A stretch of 64,000 nucleotides of DNA from Enterobacteriaceae endosymbiont of Donacia thalassina (GTDB lineage Bacteria > Pseudomonadota > Gammaproteobacteria > Enterobacterales > Enterobacteriaceae). This document shows positions 31,062 through 43,984 of this stretch, piece by piece. The notes under the pieces were generated by a model. The model made no database searches, was not told the origin of the DNA, and saw nothing but the letters and a program-made list of their open reading frames with translations. Both the position numbers and the translations under genes were made by a program. Each line of letters begins with the position of its first letter. Positions within the stretch are counted from its first letter, which is position 1. The stretch is taken from contig NZ_CP046188.1 of NCBI RefSeq assembly GCF_012568245.1, positions 288,473-352,472 on the forward strand. The letters are read 5' to 3'.

Positions 31062-34000
31062 TTAATTAGCATTTAATAATTCAGTTAAATTAGCAGCAGC
31101 AGAATCTGCTGAAGAAATGTTATTTATTTTTTTATTAATCTTTTTTTTATTCATACGATTTGTATGATAAGAATATCCAGTTCCAGCAGGAATTAATCTG
31201 CCTACAATTACATTTTCTTTTAATCCTTTTAATTTATCACTTTTACCTGCTACAGCAGATTCTGTTAAAACTCTTGTTGTTTCTTGGAAAGAAGCTGCTG
31301 AAATAAAAGAAGAAGTTGCTAAAGAAGCTTTAGTAATACCTAATAAATCACGATTATATCGTGCAATAGTTTTTCCTTGATCTTTTAATTTTTTATTTTC
31401 TATATTAATTATAGAAACTTCTACTTGTTCTCCTTCTAAAAATTTAGAATCTCCCATTTTTGTTATTGTAGCTTTACGTAACATTTGACGTATAATAACT
31501 TCTATATGTTTATCATTAATTTTTACACCTTGTAATCGATAAACATCTTGAACTTCATTAATTATATAATTAGTAACTGCATTTACACCTCTTAATCTTA
31601 AGATATCATGTGCAGATTCCGGACCATCCGAAATAATATCTCCTTTATTAATTAATTCTCCTTCAAAAATATTTAATTGTCTCCATTTTGGAATCATTTC
31701 TTCATATGGATCTATATCTGTGTTTATAGGAGTAATTATTATTCTTCTTTTCCCTTTTGTTTCTTTACCAAAAGAGATAATACCACTAATTTCTGCTAAA
31801 ATAGCTGCATCTTTAGGTTTTCGTGCTTCAAATAAATCTGCTACTCTTGGTAATCCTCCAGTAATATCTTTTGTCCCTCCTGATTCTTGAGGTACTTTTG
31901 CTAAAATATCACCTATATTAATCATACTTTCATCTTTTAAATGAATAATAGATTTATTAGGTAAAAAATAATGTGCAGGCATATCTGTACCAGGTATAAT
32001 TATATCTTCGTTATTTTTATCTAAAATTTTAATCATAGGTCTGAAATCTTTACCTATAGAAGGTCTTTCGGAAGTATCTAATACAACAATAGATACTAAT
32101 CCTGTTAAATCATCAGTTTGTTTTATAACAGTTTGTCCTTCTAGCATATCAACAAACTTTATCTTGCCACTAACTTCAGTAATGATTGGCATAGTATGAG
32201 GATCCCAATATGAAACTATTTCACCAGCAATAATATTAGATCCATTTTTTTTTGTTATAATAGCTCCATATGGTATTTTATAACTTTCTATAATTTTATT
32301 AAGATGATCAAGAACTTTTAGTTCAGCATTTCTAGAGATTACTACTAATTTATTAGCGTTATTTATTACTGATTTTGTGTTTATTAATTTTATAATACCA
32401 TTATCTTTAACTTGTATACTAGATTCTGCAGCAGAACGTGAAGCAGCTCCTCCTATATGGAATGTTCTCATTGTTAATTGTGTTCCTGGTTCTCCTATAG
32501 ATTGAGCAGCAATAACACCTATTGCTTCTCCTTTATTAATAATGTGTCCTCTAGCTAAATCACGACCATAACAATATGCACATACACCAAAAGAAGTTTC
32601 ACAACTAACAACAGATCTAACTTTAATATTATCAATTCCATTTTGTTCTAAAATATTACAATATTTTTCATTTAATAAAGTATTTCTATAAATTAGAATG
32701 GTTTTACCGTCTATTTTTAAAATATCTTCTGCTGTTACTCTACCTAAAACTCTTTCTTTTAATGATTCTTTAATATCTCTTCCTGTAATAATAGAAGAAA
32801 TCCTTATTCCTCCTAAAGTAGAACAATCATTTTCTGTTATTACTAAATCCTGTGCTACATCTACTAATCTTCTAGTTAAATACCCAGAATTAGCTGTTTT
32901 TAAAGCAGTATCTGCTAATCCTTTTCTAGCACCATGAGTAGAAATAAAATATTGTAAAACATTTAAACCTTCTCTAAAATTAGCGATAATTGGAGTTTCA
33001 ATAATAGAACCATCTGGTTTTGCCATTAATCCTCTCATTCCAGCTAACTGTCTAATTTGTGCCGCAGAACCTCTAGCACCAGAATCTGCCATCATAAAAA
33101 TATTATTAAAAGAACTTTGTTTAACTACATATCCCTTTTTGTTAATTATTTGTTCAACTGATAAATTTTTCATCATAGCTTTAGCTACTTTTTCATTAGC
33201 AGCAGCCCATATATCAATAACTTTATTATATCTTTCTCCAGCAGTAACTAAACCTGATTGAAATTGTTCTTGAATTTCATTAACTTCTAATTTTGCTTCA
33301 TTAATAATTTCAGTTTTATTATTAGGTATAATAATATCATCTATTCCAACAGAAGCTCCTGATTTAGTTGCGTATTGAAAACCAGTATACATGATTTTAT
33401 CGGCAAAAATAATTGTAGATTTTAATCCTAAAATTCGATAACATATATTAAGTATATTAGAAATATCTTTTTTACCTAAAGTTTTATTAATCATAGAATA
33501 TGGTATTCCTTTAGGAACTTGATTCCAAAAAATAGCTCTGCCAATAGTAGTATTAACAATAATACTATTTTTAATCCATTTATTTGTTAATAAATCTTTT
33601 GTATATTCTTTAATTCTAACTTTAACACAAGCATGTAAATCTACTTGTCCTACATAATAAACACGTTCTGCTTCTTTAGGATCTGTTAATATCATTCCTT
33701 CACCATATGCATTAATCTTATCCTTCGTCATATAGTATATTCCTAATACTACATCTTGTGATGGAACAATAATTGGTTCTCCATTTGCTGGAGACAAAAT
33801 ATTATTAGTAGACATCATTAAAATTCTTGCTTCTAATTGAGCTTCTAATGTTAAAGGAATATGAACTGCCATTTGATCTCCATCAAAATCAGCATTATAA
33901 GCAGCACATACTAAAGGATGTAATTGTATTGCTTTTCCTTCAATTAAAATTGGTTCAAAAGCTTGTATACCTAATCTATGTAAAGTAGGAGCTCTATTTA

Positions 34001-35267
34001 ATAATATAGGATGTTCTTTAATTACTTCATCTAGTATATCCCATACTATGGATTCTTCTTTTTCTACCATTTTTTTTGCAGATTTAATAGTAGTTGCAAA
34101 ACCTTTAATTTCTAATTTACCATATATAAATGGTTTAAATAATTCTAATGCCATTTTTTTAGGTAAACCACATTGGTGTAAATGTAAATAAGGACCTACT
34201 GTAATAACAGATCTACCTGAATAATCAACTCTTTTACCTAATAAATTTTGTCTAAATCTTCCCTGTTTACCTTTTATCATATCTGCTAATGACTTTAAAG
34301 GACGTTTATTAGAACCTGTAATTGCTTTTCCTCTTCTTCCATTATCTAATAATGCATCAACAGCTTCTTGTAACATTCTTTTTTCATTTTTTACTATAAT
34401 GTCAGGAGCTGATAATTCTAATAAACGTTTTAATCTATTGTTTCGATTGATAACTCGACGATATAAATCATTTAAATCTGATGTTGCAAATCTACCTCCA
34501 TCTAAAGGAACTAAAGGTCTTAAATCAGGAGGTAAAACAGGTAATACATTCATTATCATCCATTCAGGTTTATTACCTGAATATATAAAAGATTCTAATA
34601 ATTTTATTCTTTTGGCTATTTTTTTTCTTTTAGTTTCTGAATTTGTATTATGTATTTCATTACGTAATAATTTACATTCTTGTTGTAAATCAATATTTTT
34701 TAATAAATATTGAATAGCTTCAGCACCAATTTTGGCTTCAAATTCATCTCCAAATTCTTCTAATAAATCTAAATACTTTTCTTCAGATAAAATTTGTTTT
34801 TTTTCTAATGAAGACATACCTTCTTTAACAACAACATATGATTCAAAATATAAAATTTTTTCTATATCTTTTAAAGGCATATTTAATAATAAACCAATTC
34901 TGGAAGGTAAAGATTTTAAAAACCATATATGTGCAATAGGAGAAGCTAATTCAATATGCCCCATTCTATCTCTTCTTACTTTAGTTTGTGTAACTTCAAC
35001 ACCGCATTTTTCACAAATTACACCTCTATGTTTTAAACGTTTATATTTACCACATAAACATTCATAATCTTTAATAGGGCCAAAAATACGGGCACAAAAT
35101 AAACCATCTCTTTCTGGTTTAAAAGTACGATAATTAATTGTTTCAGGTTTTTTAACTTCTCCAAAAGACCAAGATTTTATCATATCAGAAGAAGCTAAAG
35201 AAAGTTTTATTGAATCAAATTCTTCTATTTTTCTTTGTGATTTTAAAAAATTAAATAAATCTTTCAC
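31062..35267 (-). CDS. rpoC: RNA polymerase subunit beta'
   Basis: Catalytic subunit of RNA polymerase. The 1401 residues match E. coli (1407). The start codon is GTG, as in E. coli. The N-terminal zinc site (CLCG...CEKCG) begins near residue 70. The active-site Mg loop NADFDGD lies near 458, and the second zinc site ([11 protein letters not shown]) near 890. The trigger loop region [10 protein letters not shown] is intact. It is the last gene of the rplKAJL-rpoBC block. Confidence 0.99.
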   Translation of the reverse strand: MKDLFNFLKSQRKIEEFDSIKLSLASSDMIKSWSFGEVKKPETINYRTFKPERDGLFCARIFGPIKDYECLCGKYKRLKHRGVICEKCGVEVTQTKVRRDRMGHIELASPIAHIWFLKSLPSRIGLLLNMPLKDIEKILYFESYVVVKEGMSSLEKKQILSEEKYLDLLEEFGDEFEAKIGAEAIQYLLKNIDLQQECKLLRNEIHNTNSETKRKKIAKRIKLLESFIYSGNKPEWMIMNVLPVLPPDLRPLVPLDGGRFATSDLNDLYRRVINRNNRLKRLLELSAPDIIVKNEKRMLQEAVDALLDNGRRGKAITGSNKRPLKSLADMIKGKQGRFRQNLLGKRVDYSGRSVITVGPYLHLHQCGLPKKMALELFKPFIYGKLEIKGFATTIKSAKKMVEKEESIVWDILDEVIKEHPILLNRAPTLHRLGIQAFEPILIEGKAIQLHPLVCAAYNADFDGDQMAVHIPLTLEAQLEARILMMSTNNILSPANGEPIIVPSQDVVLGIYYMTKDKINAYGEGMILTDPKEAERVYYVGQVDLHACVKVRIKEYTKDLLTNKWIKNSIIVNTTIGRAIFWNQVPKGIPYSMINKTLGKKDISNILNICYRILGLKSTIIFADKIMYTGFQYATKSGASVGIDDIIIPNNKTEIINEAKLEVNEIQEQFQSGLVTAGERYNKVIDIWAAANEKVAKAMMKNLSVEQIINKKGYVVKQSSFNNIFMMADSGARGSAAQIRQLAGMRGLMAKPDGSIIETPIIANFREGLNVLQYFISTHGARKGLADTALKTANSGYLTRRLVDVAQDLVITENDCSTLGGIRISSIITGRDIKESLKERVLGRVTAEDILKIDGKTILIYRNTLLNEKYCNILEQNGIDNIKVRSVVSCETSFGVCAYCYGRDLARGHIINKGEAIGVIAAQSIGEPGTQLTMRTFHIGGAASRSAAESSIQVKDNGIIKLINTKSVINNANKLVVISRNAELKVLDHLNKIIESYKIPYGAIITKKNGSNIIAGEIVSYWDPHTMPIITEVSGKIKFVDMLEGQTVIKQTDDLTGLVSIVVLDTSERPSIGKDFRPMIKILDKNNEDIIIPGTDMPAHYFLPNKSIIHLKDESMINIGDILAKVPQESGGTKDITGGLPRVADLFEARKPKDAAILAEISGIISFGKETKGKRRIIITPINTDIDPYEEMIPKWRQLNIFEGELINKGDIISDGPESAHDILRLRGVNAVTNYIINEVQDVYRLQGVKINDKHIEVIIRQMLRKATITKMGDSKFLEGEQVEVSIINIENKKLKDQGKTIARYNRDLLGITKASLATSSFISAASFQETTRVLTESAVAGKSDKLKGLKENVIVGRLIPAGTGYSYHTNRMNKKKINKKINNISSADSAAANLTELLNAN

Positions 35268-35320
35268 AAACTCATTACCTCAATTATATTATAAACCAGT
35301 AAAATTTTAATATAAAATTA

Positions 35321-38300
35321 TTATTTATTTTCTAAATTAATATTTATACCTAATGAACGTATCTCTTTAAGTAATACATTAAAAGATTCTGGAATACTAG
35401 CTTCCATTTGATGATTTCCATCAACAATATTTTTATACATTTTTGTTCTACCATTAACATCATCAGATTTAATTGTTAACATTTCTTGTAAAGTATATGC
35501 GGCACCATATGCTTCTAAAGCCCAAACTTCCATTTCTCCAAATCTTTGTCCTCCAAATTGAGCTTTTCCCCCTAAAGGTTGTTGGGTTACAAGACTATAT
35601 GAACCTGTAGATCTAGCATGCATTTTATCATCTACTAAATGATTTAATTTTAACATATACATATATCCTACAGTAACTGGTCTTTCAAAAGCCTCACCTG
35701 TACGTCCATCATATAATTTTATTTGACCAGAAACTGGTAAATTAGATAATTTTAATAATTCTTTTATTTCTTTTTCTTGAGCTCCATCAAATACTGGAGT
35801 AGCAATAGGAATTCCCTTTTTTAAATTATTTGCTAATAAAATAATTTCATTATCAGTAAAATTATTAAAATTTATATTTTGACGTGTATTATTACCAATA
35901 TGATATACTTTATGGAGAAAACTACGTATTTTTTCTATATTTTTTTTTTCTTTTAATAAAATATTGATTTTATTACCAATACCTTTTGCCGCCATTCCTA
36001 AATGTGTTTCTAATATTTGTCCTATATTCATTCTAGATGGTACTCCTAATGGATTTAAAATAATATCAATAGGAACACCATTTTCGTCATAAGGCATATC
36101 TTCTATAGGGCAAATTTTAGAAATTACTCCTTTATTTCCATGTCTACCTGCCATTTTATCACCTGATTGTATTTGTCTTTTTACAGCTAAATTTACTTTA
36201 ATTATTTTTAAAATACCAGGTGCTAAATCATTTCCTTGTGTAATTTTAATTTTTTGTATTTTAATTTTTTTTTTAAAAGTATTTTTTATTTCTTTATATT
36301 GTTTTATAAAATTATCTAGTTGTTTTTTTTTTAATTTAGTTTGTAAAGAAATAACAAAATTTATATCAAAAATTTTAATATTTTCTTTTTTAAGAAAATT
36401 TTTTTTTAACAAAAAATTTTGTATATTTAATAACATATTTTGTTCAAAAATTTTTTGTTCAGCAAGTAAATCTTCTTTAATTTGTTTTAATTGCATTTCT
36501 TCAATTTCTATAGTTCTTTTATCTTTTTTTACACCTTCTCTTGTAAAAATTTGTACATCAATAACAGTACCATATACTCCATTTGGAACACGTAAAGAAG
36601 TATCTTTTACATCAGATGCTTTTTCTCCAAAAATAGCACGTAATAATTTTTCTTCTGGCGATAATTGTGTCTCTCCTTTAGGAGTTACCTTTCCTACAAG
36701 GATATCTCCATTTTTTACTTCTGCTCCAATATAAACAATACCACATTCATCTAATTTAGATAAAGAAGATTCACTTACATTTGGTATATCAGATGTTATT
36801 TCTTCTGGACCTAATTTAGTATCACGTGATATACAAGATAATTCTTGTATATGTATAGTAGTAAATTTATCTTCTTGAACAACTTTTTCTGATAATAAAA
36901 TAGAATCTTCAAAATTATAACCATTCCATGGCATAAATGCTACCCTCATATTTTGTCCTAAAGCTAATTCACCTAAATCTGTTGCAGGACCATCCGCTAA
37001 TATATCTCCTTTTTTTACTAATTCTCCCAAATTTACACATGGAACTTGATTAATACATGTATTTTGATTAGATCTTATATATTTTTCTAAATGATATATA
37101 TCTATATTATTTTGATTATTAAAAATATTATTTTCTTTTTTAACAATAATACGTGAAGCATCTACATACTGTATAATTCCAGAATTTTCAGCGATAACAG
37201 TCACACCTGAATCTATTGCTACAATTCTCTCCATGCCAGTACCTACTAAAGGTTTTTCTGTTTTTAGTGTAGGAACTGCCTGTCTTTGCATATTAGCTCC
37301 CATTAAAGCACGATTAGCATCATCATGCTCTAAAAATGGTATTAAAGAAGCTCCGATAGAAACAATTTGTTGTGTAGAAACATCCATATAATGAACTTGT
37401 TCTTTTTTAAATAAACTTGATTCACCTTTATAACGACATATAATAAATTTATCAATAATATATTTATTTTCATTAATATTAGTATTAGCTTGAGCAATAA
37501 TAAAATTACCTTCTTCTATTGAAGATAAATAATTAATTTTATTAGTAACAAATCCATTTTTGATTAAAATATATGGTGATTCTAAAAATCCATATTGATT
37601 TGTTCTTGCATATACTGATAATGAATTTATTAAACCTATATTAGGACCTTCTGGAGTCTCAATAGGACATATTCTTCCATAATGTGTAGGATGTACATCT
37701 CGAACTTCAAAACCAGCTCTTTCTCTAGTTAATCCCCCCGGTCCTAAAGCAGAAATACGACGTTTATGTGTAATTTCTGATAAGGGATTATTTTGATCCA
37801 TAAATTGTGATAATTGACTTGAGCAAAAGAATTCTTTTAAAGCAGCAGAAATAGGTTTAGCATTAATCATATCTTGAGGCATTAAAGTTTCGATATCTCC
37901 TAAAGATAATTTTTCTTTAACTGCTCTTTCAACCCGTATTAAACCTATACGAAATTGATTTTCTGCCATTTCACCAATAGAACGAATTCTTCTATTACCT
38001 AAATGATCAATATCATCAACATCTCCAGTACCATTTCTAATATTAATTAATTTTTTAATAACATCGACAATATCGTTTTTACTTAAAATACCAGTACCTG
38101 AAATAGATTCACGTGATAATGATCGATTAAATTTCATTCTTCCTACAGGAGATAAATCATAACGATCTTCTACAAAAAATAATTTTTTAAATAATAATTC
38201 CGCAGCCTCTTTTGTAGGAGGTTCTCCAGGACGCATCATTCTATAAATTTCTACTAAAGCATCTAAACGATTATTTGTATTATCTAATTTTAATGTTTCT

Positions 38301-39340
38301 GAAATATAATTACCATGATCTAAATCATTAGTAAAAATAGTTTCAATACTATTATTATGTTTAAAAATTCTATTAATAATATCTATTGATAAAGGATAAT
38401 TAGCAGAAATAATAATTTCTCCTGTTGTTTTATCAATATAATCTTTTACAACTCTTTTTCCAACCATATATTCTATGGGAATATTTATACATTTTATATT
38501 ATCTTTTTTCAATCTATTAATATGACGTATTGTAACTCTTTTACCTTTCTTTATATAAATAATATCATTTTTTTTAATATTAAAAAATGCTGTTTCCCCT
38601 CTTAATCTATCTGGTATTAACATCATTTCTATTTGGTTATTTTTTAATGTATAAATATTTTTTTCAAAAAAAATATCTAATATTTCTTCTATATCATAAT
38701 CTAAAGCACGTAAAATAACTGTAACCGGTAATTTTCTTCTTCTATCTATACGTACAAAAATATTATCTTTAGGATCAAATTCAAAATCTAACCAAGATCC
38801 TCTATAAGGAATAATACGGGCATTATATAAAATTTTTCCTGATGAATGTGTTTTTCCTTTATCACTATCAAAAAAAACACCTGGACTTCTATGTAATTGC
38901 GAAACTACAACACGTTCAATGCCATTAACTATAAAAGTACCATTTTTTGTCATTAATGGTATTTCTCCCATATATACTTCTTGTTCTTTTATATTTTTAA
39001 TAGATAATCCAGGTTTTTCTTTATCATAAATAATTAATCGTAATATTACTTTTATAGGAGCAGAATAAGTCATTCCTCTTGTATGACATTCTTTTACATT
39101 AAAAAGAGATTTTCCTAAATGATAACTTACATATTCTAATTTAGCATGACTATTATAACTAGATATAGGAAATATACTCTTGAATGCAGCTTCTAAACCA
39201 TATTGCCCTTTAAGATCTTTTTTTATAAATTTTTTAAATGAATCAATTTGAATAGATAGTAAATATGGAATATTTAAAACCTGAGGTCTTTTTCCAAAAT
39301 CTTTACGAATACGTTTTTTTTCAGTTTGAGAATAAACCAT
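35321..39340 (-). CDS. rpoB: RNA polymerase subunit beta
   Basis: The 1339 residues match E. coli (1342). The rifampicin region ([21 protein letters not shown], read in parts) is wild type around 508-530. The nucleotide-binding segments [12 protein letters not shown] and the C-terminal [18 protein letters not shown] are present. One lineage region near 975-1040 is Lys/Ile rich and diverged. It is transcribed with rpoC 53 bp downstream. Confidence 0.99.
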   Translation of the reverse strand: MVYSQTEKKRIRKDFGKRPQVLNIPYLLSIQIDSFKKFIKKDLKGQYGLEAAFKSIFPISSYNSHAKLEYVSYHLGKSLFNVKECHTRGMTYSAPIKVILRLIIYDKEKPGLSIKNIKEQEVYMGEIPLMTKNGTFIVNGIERVVVSQLHRSPGVFFDSDKGKTHSSGKILYNARIIPYRGSWLDFEFDPKDNIFVRIDRRRKLPVTVILRALDYDIEEILDIFFEKNIYTLKNNQIEMMLIPDRLRGETAFFNIKKNDIIYIKKGKRVTIRHINRLKKDNIKCINIPIEYMVGKRVVKDYIDKTTGEIIISANYPLSIDIINRIFKHNNSIETIFTNDLDHGNYISETLKLDNTNNRLDALVEIYRMMRPGEPPTKEAAELLFKKLFFVEDRYDLSPVGRMKFNRSLSRESISGTGILSKNDIVDVIKKLINIRNGTGDVDDIDHLGNRRIRSIGEMAENQFRIGLIRVERAVKEKLSLGDIETLMPQDMINAKPISAALKEFFCSSQLSQFMDQNNPLSEITHKRRISALGPGGLTRERAGFEVRDVHPTHYGRICPIETPEGPNIGLINSLSVYARTNQYGFLESPYILIKNGFVTNKINYLSSIEEGNFIIAQANTNINENKYIIDKFIICRYKGESSLFKKEQVHYMDVSTQQIVSIGASLIPFLEHDDANRALMGANMQRQAVPTLKTEKPLVGTGMERIVAIDSGVTVIAENSGIIQYVDASRIIVKKENNIFNNQNNIDIYHLEKYIRSNQNTCINQVPCVNLGELVKKGDILADGPATDLGELALGQNMRVAFMPWNGYNFEDSILLSEKVVQEDKFTTIHIQELSCISRDTKLGPEEITSDIPNVSESSLSKLDECGIVYIGAEVKNGDILVGKVTPKGETQLSPEEKLLRAIFGEKASDVKDTSLRVPNGVYGTVIDVQIFTREGVKKDKRTIEIEEMQLKQIKEDLLAEQKIFEQNMLLNIQNFLLKKNFLKKENIKIFDINFVISLQTKLKKKQLDNFIKQYKEIKNTFKKKIKIQKIKITQGNDLAPGILKIIKVNLAVKRQIQSGDKMAGRHGNKGVISKICPIEDMPYDENGVPIDIILNPLGVPSRMNIGQILETHLGMAAKGIGNKINILLKEKKNIEKIRSFLHKVYHIGNNTRQNINFNNFTDNEIILLANNLKKGIPIATPVFDGAQEKEIKELLKLSNLPVSGQIKLYDGRTGEAFERPVTVGYMYMLKLNHLVDDKMHARSTGSYSLVTQQPLGGKAQFGGQRFGEMEVWALEAYGAAYTLQEMLTIKSDDVNGRTKMYKNIVDGNHQMEASIPESFNVLLKEIRSLGININLENK

Positions 39341-39448
39341 ATGGTTCCTCAGTTATCTGATAAATTAAACAATTTAATTAAAATCTTATTTATCTTTATA
39401 ATAAATACTATTTATATAAATAAATTTTCTATCAAAATTATTATAAAA

Positions 39449-39817
39449 TTATTTAATTTCTATTTCTGCTCCAGAATTTTTTAATTTAGATTCTAAATCT
39501 AATGCTTCCTCTTTATTAAGAGATTCTTTTAATATAACAGGAGCTGATTCAACTAAATCTTTAGCTTCTTTTAATCCTAAATTCATTATGCTTCTAACAG
39601 CTTTTATAACAGAAATTTTATTTTTTCCTATACTTTTTAAGTATACATTAAATTCTGTTTTTTCTTCTTTCTCTTCTTTTTTTTGATTATTAATTTTTTC
39701 ATTTGTTATCATACTAGATACATTAAATTTTTTTTCTATAGAACTTATTAATTCCATTATATCCATAATAGACATAGATTCTATAGCTTCTATAATTTGT
39801 TCTTTAGTTATTGACAT
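39449..39817 (-). CDS. rplL: 50S ribosomal protein L7/L12
   Basis: Stalk protein that recruits translational GTPases. The 122 residues (E. coli 121) have an N-terminal dimerisation helix ([14 protein letters not shown]), a short Lys/Glu hinge, and a C-terminal domain with [21 protein letters not shown], read in parts, carrying the factor-binding lysines. The usual Ala-rich hinge has become Lys/Glu/Asn rich. Confidence 0.97.
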   Translation of the reverse strand: MSITKEQIIEAIESMSIMDIMELISSIEKKFNVSSMITNEKINNQKKEEKEEKTEFNVYLKSIGKNKISVIKAVRSIMNLGLKEAKDLVESAPVILKESLNKEEALDLESKLKNSGAEIEIK

Positions 39818-39862
39818 AATACTTTCCTAAAATAATAACGTTTCTATTAAAATAAACTAAAT

Positions 39863-40351
39863 TTATTTTATATTTTTAATTGCGAGTAAAACTCTAAAAA
39901 ATTTTCCTACAGAAATATCTTTTATGATTATTAAAAAACGTGTTATAGCTTCTTTATATGTAGGTAAATTAGCTAAAAGATTAATATCTTCACTCTGTAT
40001 TATTTTATTTTCAAATGCTGCTGCTTTAATTTTTAAATTTTCATCTATTTTATTAAAATTTTTGAATAAACGAGCAGCAGAACCAGGATGTTTAAGAGAA
40101 TAAGCTATTAATATAGGACCGTGTATTAACGGAGCTAAACCTTCAAAACTACTATTTTTGATAATTAATTTTAATAATTTATTCCTTATAATATTAATAA
40201 TAACATTATTTTCCCTACTTTCTTTTCTTAATTTATTTAAATTATTACTATTAACACCACAAAAATCAGCAATTACAGCTGATAAAGCTTTTCGATTTAT
40301 TTTAATCATTTTTGCAACAATCATTTTTTTTTTTGTAATATTTAATGACAT
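39863..40351 (-). CDS. rplJ: 50S ribosomal protein L10
   Basis: Anchors the L7/L12 stalk to 23S rRNA. The 162 residues match E. coli (165). Conserved parts are the N-terminal SLNITKKKMIVAKM and the central segment GPILIAYS; the C-terminal helix holds the L12-binding sites. A promoter lies 47 bp upstream, so the leader is short compared with the autoregulated E. coli L10 leader. Confidence 0.96.
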   Translation of the reverse strand: MSLNITKKKMIVAKMIKINRKALSAVIADFCGVNSNNLNKLRKESRENNVIINIIRNKLLKLIIKNSSFEGLAPLIHGPILIAYSLKHPGSAARLFKNFNKIDENLKIKAAAFENKIIQSEDINLLANLPTYKEAITRFLIIIKDISVGKFFRVLLAIKNIK

Positions 40352-40397
40352 TATAAAATAATTGCACTCCCATTTTTTTATAAATAAAAGAATTATT

Positions 40398-40426
40398 ATT
40401 ATAAGATATAATGCTCATTTTAACAA
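40398..40426 (-). promoter_or_regulatory. Sigma-70 promoter for rplJL-rpoBC
   Basis: On the minus strand TTGTTA (40426-40421) and a perfect TATAAT (40403-40398) are separated by exactly 17 bp. It lies upstream of rplJ, where E. coli has its L10 promoter. The -35 element is part of the downstream arm of the rplA-rplJ hairpin, so terminator and promoter overlap. Confidence 0.6.
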
Positions 40427-40448
40427 AAAATTAAATTTTTTGTTAAAA
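40418..40448 (-). terminator. Hairpin after rplA, overlapping the rplJ promoter
   Basis: A 14-bp inverted repeat, TTTTAACAAAAAAT (40418-40431) with its complement at 40435-40448, encloses a 3-nt loop. It lies 42 bp past the rplA stop. A T-run forms part of the stem rather than a separate tail. It could partly terminate the rplKA transcript before rplJL-rpoBC restart. Confidence 0.45.
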
Positions 40449-40490
40449 ATTATGATTGTAATATAAAAAAAATTTTTGTAAAGTAAAATA

Positions 40491-41192
40491 TTAGTTTATT
40501 AAATTCATACAATCTTTAGTAATTTCTATCGAAATTCCCATAGTAGATGATATATATATTTTTTTGAAATAATTTCCCTTTAATTTTAAAGGTTTATATT
40601 TTTTTAAAATTTTTAATAATGATTTTAAATTTGTTTTAATTTTCATATTTTCAAAATTAATTTTTCCTATACTAGAATGAATAATACCATTTTTATCATT
40701 ACGAAAATTTATTTGTCCATTACGTATTTTTTTTATTGTTTCAGTTATATTATTTGTTATAGTACCTAATTTAGGATTTGGCATTAATCCTTTAGGTCCT
40801 AAGATAGGACCTAATTTACTAACTATATCCATAGCTTCTGGTGTAGATATTACTATATCAAAATTTTTTTCACCTTTAGTAATTTTCATTGACAAATCGT
40901 TCATTCCAACTAATTCTATTCCTAATTTTTTTGCTGTAATTGCTTCTTGATTATTAGCAAAAACTGCAAATTTGATATTTTTACCAGTACCATAAGGTAA
41001 ACAAACATTCCCTCTAATATTTTGTTCTGTTTTTTTAGGATTTATACCTAAATTAACAGCAATATCAATACTTTCAATAAATTTTACTTTACTTAAATTT
41101 TTTAAACTATTAATAGCATTTTCAATAGAAAATTGTTTTTTTAAATTTATATTTTTATACATTAAATCCATACGCTTTGTGAATTTTACCAT
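40491..41192 (-). CDS. rplA: 50S ribosomal protein L1
   Basis: L1-stalk protein and, in E. coli, translational repressor of rplKA. The 233 residues match E. coli (234). The N-terminus KFTKRM is conserved. The signature GLMPNPKLGTIT and the FAVFANN segment are present. The stop of rplK and the rplA start are only 6 bp apart, indicating translational coupling. Confidence 0.98.
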   Translation of the reverse strand: MVKFTKRMDLMYKNINLKKQFSIENAINSLKNLSKVKFIESIDIAVNLGINPKKTEQNIRGNVCLPYGTGKNIKFAVFANNQEAITAKKLGIELVGMNDLSMKITKGEKNFDIVISTPEAMDIVSKLGPILGPKGLMPNPKLGTITNNITETIKKIRNGQINFRNDKNGIIHSSIGKINFENMKIKTNLKSLLKILKKYKPLKLKGNYFKKIYISSTMGISIEITKDCMNLIN

Positions 41193-41198
41193 TATATT

Positions 41199-41627
41199 TT
41201 AATCCTCAATAACTAAACCCATTGAACGTGCAGTACCTTCTATAGAAGACATCATAGATTTAATATTTATACCAGTCATATCAACATATTTAGTTTCTGC
41301 AATTTTTCTAATTTGATCTTGTGTTATGACTCCTATTTTATCTATTTTAGGTTTACTGGATCCCTTTTTAATTCCAAGTATTTTTTTTATCATTGCTGAT
41401 ACTGGAGGAGTTTTTGTAATAAATGTAAAAGTTTTATCAACATAAATTGTAATTATTACTGGAATAGGAGTACCTTTTTCTAGAGTACTAGTTTTAGAAT
41501 TAAAAATTTTACAAAAATTCATAATATTTACACCATGTTGTCCTAATGCAGGTCCAATTGGTGGACTAGGATTTGCACTACCAGCAGGCACTTGTAATTT
41601 TACATAAGTTTTAATTTTTTTTGCCAT
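41199..41627 (-). CDS. rplK: 50S ribosomal protein L11
   Basis: GTPase-associated-centre protein. It has the exact family length of 142. The N-terminal domain contains [20 protein letters not shown] (20 residues) and the C-terminal rRNA-binding domain GTARSMGL. It is part of nusG-rplK-rplA with short spacers. Confidence 0.98.
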   Translation of the reverse strand: MAKKIKTYVKLQVPAGSANPSPPIGPALGQHGVNIMNFCKIFNSKTSTLEKGTPIPVIITIYVDKTFTFITKTPPVSAMIKKILGIKKGSSKPKIDKIGVITQDQIRKIAETKYVDMTGINIKSMMSSIEGTARSMGLVIED

Positions 41628-41653
41628 AAATATATCTCCATTAGTTTAATGTT

Positions 41654-42199
41654 TTATCCTTTTTCTACTTGACGAAAATCTAATTCAACAGGAGTTGATC
41701 TTCCAAAAATTGATACAGAAACTTTTAATCTACTTTTTTCATAATCTACTTCCTCTACTATTCCATTAAAATCAGAAAAAGGTCCATCTTTTACTCTTAT
41801 TACTTCTCCTGGATCAAATATTGTTTTTGGTCTAGGTTTATCTCCAATTTTTTGTAAACGATTTATAATTATGTCTACTTCTTTATCACTAATAGGTAAA
41901 GGATTATCAGATTTTCCTCCAATAAAACCTAAAACTTTAGGTACACTTTTTACTAAATGCCAACTTAATTCTTTCATAATCATATGAATTAATATATATC
42001 CTGGAAAAAATTTACGATCACTTTTATATTTTTGTCCTCCACGTATTTCAATTACAGCTTCTGTAGGAACTAAAATTTTACCAAAAAAATTATTCATATT
42101 ATGAATTTTAATATATTCTTTTAATGATTTAGCAACATGATGTTCAAAACCAGAACGAGCTTGAATAACATACCATTTTTTTTTTAAAGATTTATTCAT
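41654..42199 (-). CDS. nusG: Transcription antitermination factor NusG
   Basis: RNA polymerase processivity factor linking transcription to Rho or ribosomes. It has the exact E. coli length of 181. There is an NGN domain ([13 protein letters not shown]) and a C-terminal KOW domain ([20 protein letters not shown], 20 residues). It starts 2 bp after the secE stop, a tightly coupled pair. Confidence 0.98.
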   Translation of the reverse strand: MNKSLKKKWYVIQARSGFEHHVAKSLKEYIKIHNMNNFFGKILVPTEAVIEIRGGQKYKSDRKFFPGYILIHMIMKELSWHLVKSVPKVLGFIGGKSDNPLPISDKEVDIIINRLQKIGDKPRPKTIFDPGEVIRVKDGPFSDFNGIVEEVDYEKSRLKVSVSIFGRSTPVELDFRQVEKG

Positions 42200-42201
42200 T
42201 A

Positions 42202-42588
42202 TTATAACCTTGTTCCAGTTAAAAATGATATTAAATAAATTAAAAAATTATCTAATATATAAAAAATCATAGATATTATTGTAATAATTAGCATTATTAT
42301 TAATGCTGTCTTCCAAGTATCTTGATAAGATGGCCATATAACTTTACTAGTTTCTATACGTGCATCATATATAAAAGAAAATAATTTTTTACCTTTTTTT
42401 GTAGATGATATGATAAAAATAATTAAAATTAATATAAAAAAAAATAAAATTAAACAAAGAAAAGAATGTATATTCCGGTAAAAATAATTAAATATTAAAT
42501 CAAAAAATAACAAAATCATACTAACAAACCATTTTATGGTGTCTGTAGTATGTTTTTTTATATTTTTTTTAAATTCTACAATATTCAT
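42202..42588 (-). CDS. secE: Preprotein translocase subunit SecE
   Basis: Essential clamp of the SecYEG channel. The 128 residues (E. coli 127) have three hydrophobic helices, the proteobacterial three-helix form. The conserved cytoplasmic segment [13 protein letters not shown] reads [13 protein letters not shown] before the last helix. It precedes nusG and follows tuf, as tufB-secE-nusG in E. coli. Confidence 0.96.
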   Translation of the reverse strand: MNIVEFKKNIKKHTTDTIKWFVSMILLFFDLIFNYFYRNIHSFLCLILFFFILILIIFIISSTKKGKKLFSFIYDARIETSKVIWPSYQDTWKTALIIMLIITIISMIFYILDNFLIYLISFLTGTRL

Positions 42589-42674
42589 TGTATATTAACC
42601 AAAAAAACTATTATAAAATAATATATAAATTATATAGAAATATTACTAATAGTTTATTAAAATTTTAATATTTT

Positions 42675-42725
42675 AAAAAAAAGAATCAAAGGGAAGGGAG
42701 TACGTACTTACTTATTTTTTCCCTT
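42675..42725 (-). terminator. Probable terminator between tuf and secE
   Basis: On the minus strand AAGGGAA (42725-42719) pairs with TTCCCTT (42695-42689) across a loop that includes the palindrome GTACGTAC. A run of eight T follows (42682-42675) after a 6-nt spacer. It starts 21 bp after the tuf stop. This is one of the few GC-containing hairpins in the intergenic DNA. It would split the fused ribosomal block into two transcripts. Confidence 0.5.
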
Positions 42726-42745
42726 ATCTTCTTTTATATTATTAT

Positions 42746-43930
42746 TTATTGTAAAACCTTAGTAACCACTCCTGCACCAACAGTATGACCTCCTTCACGA
42801 ATAGCAAAACGTAAACCATTAGTCATTGCTATAGGATAAATTAATGTAACAATCATATTAATATTATCTCCTGGCATAACCATTTCAATATTTGAAGGTA
42901 ATTCTATAGTTCCAGTTACATCTGTAGTTCTAAAATAGAACTGAGGACGATATCCCTTAAAAAAAGCTGTATGTCTACCTCCTTCTTCTTTAGATAATAT
43001 ATAAACTTCAGCTTCAAATTTAGTATGTGGTTTAATTGATCCTGGTTTAGCTAAAACTTGTCCTCTTTCTATATCTTCTCTTTTAATTCCTCTAAGAAGA
43101 ATTCCTACATTTTCTCCTGCACGTCCTTCATCTAGTAATTTACGAAACATTTCTACTCCAGTACAAATAGATTTTATAGTATTTCTAATACCTATAATTT
43201 CTACTTCTTCTCCTACTTTTATAATACCTCTTTCTACTCTTCCTGTAACTACAGTACCTCTACCTGAAATTGAAAAAACATCTTCTATTGGTAATAGAAA
43301 AGGTTTATCAATTTCTCTTATAGGATTAGGTATATAATTATCTAAAGAATTTGCTAATTCAATAATTTTTTTCTCCCATTTTTTATCACCTTCAAGTGCT
43401 TTTAAAGCTGAACCTTGAATGATAGGAGTAGTATCTCCTGGAAAATTATATTGTGTTAATAAATCACGTACTTCCATTTCTACTAATTCTAATAATTCTT
43501 CATCATCGACCATATCACATTTATTAAGAAAAACTATAATATAAGGTACACCTACTTGTCTTGCTAATAAAATATGTTCTCTAGTTTGAGGCATAGGACC
43601 ATCTGTTGCAGCAACTACTAGTATAGCACCATCCATTTGAGCTGCTCCTGTAATCATATTTTTTACATAATCAGCATGTCCTGGACAATCTACATGAGCA
43701 TAATGTCGGTTTTTAGTATCATACTCTACATGAGATGTATTTATTGTTATACCTCTTGCTTTTTCTTCTGGAGCATTATCAATTTGATCAAAAGCTTTTG
43801 CTGAACCACCATATTTTTTAGATAAAACAGTAGTTATTGCCGCTGTTAGAGTTGTTTTACCATGATCAACATGTCCTATAGTACCTACATTAATATGAGG
43901 TTTAGAACGTTCAAATTTTTCTTTAGACAC
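42746..43930 (-). CDS. tuf: Elongation factor Tu
   Basis: GTPase delivering aminoacyl-tRNA to the ribosome. It has the family length of 394. G motifs are GHVDHGKT at 19-26, DCPGH near 81 and NKCD near 136. The start codon is GTG, as in E. coli tuf. It is the single tuf in the window and bridges two operons: fusA lies upstream as for tufA, and secE lies downstream as for tufB. That makes it a probable tufA/tufB recombinant. Confidence 0.99.
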   Translation of the reverse strand: MSKEKFERSKPHINVGTIGHVDHGKTTLTAAITTVLSKKYGGSAKAFDQIDNAPEEKARGITINTSHVEYDTKNRHYAHVDCPGHADYVKNMITGAAQMDGAILVVAATDGPMPQTREHILLARQVGVPYIIVFLNKCDMVDDEELLELVEMEVRDLLTQYNFPGDTTPIIQGSALKALEGDKKWEKKIIELANSLDNYIPNPIREIDKPFLLPIEDVFSISGRGTVVTGRVERGIIKVGEEVEIIGIRNTIKSICTGVEMFRKLLDEGRAGENVGILLRGIKREDIERGQVLAKPGSIKPHTKFEAEVYILSKEEGGRHTAFFKGYRPQFYFRTTDVTGTIELPSNIEMVMPGDNINMIVTLIYPIAMTNGLRFAIREGGHTVGAGVVTKVLQ

Positions 43931-43984
43931 TGATTAATATCCTTCTTAAATAAATTAATACATATTCTTTTATTATATAAAATT

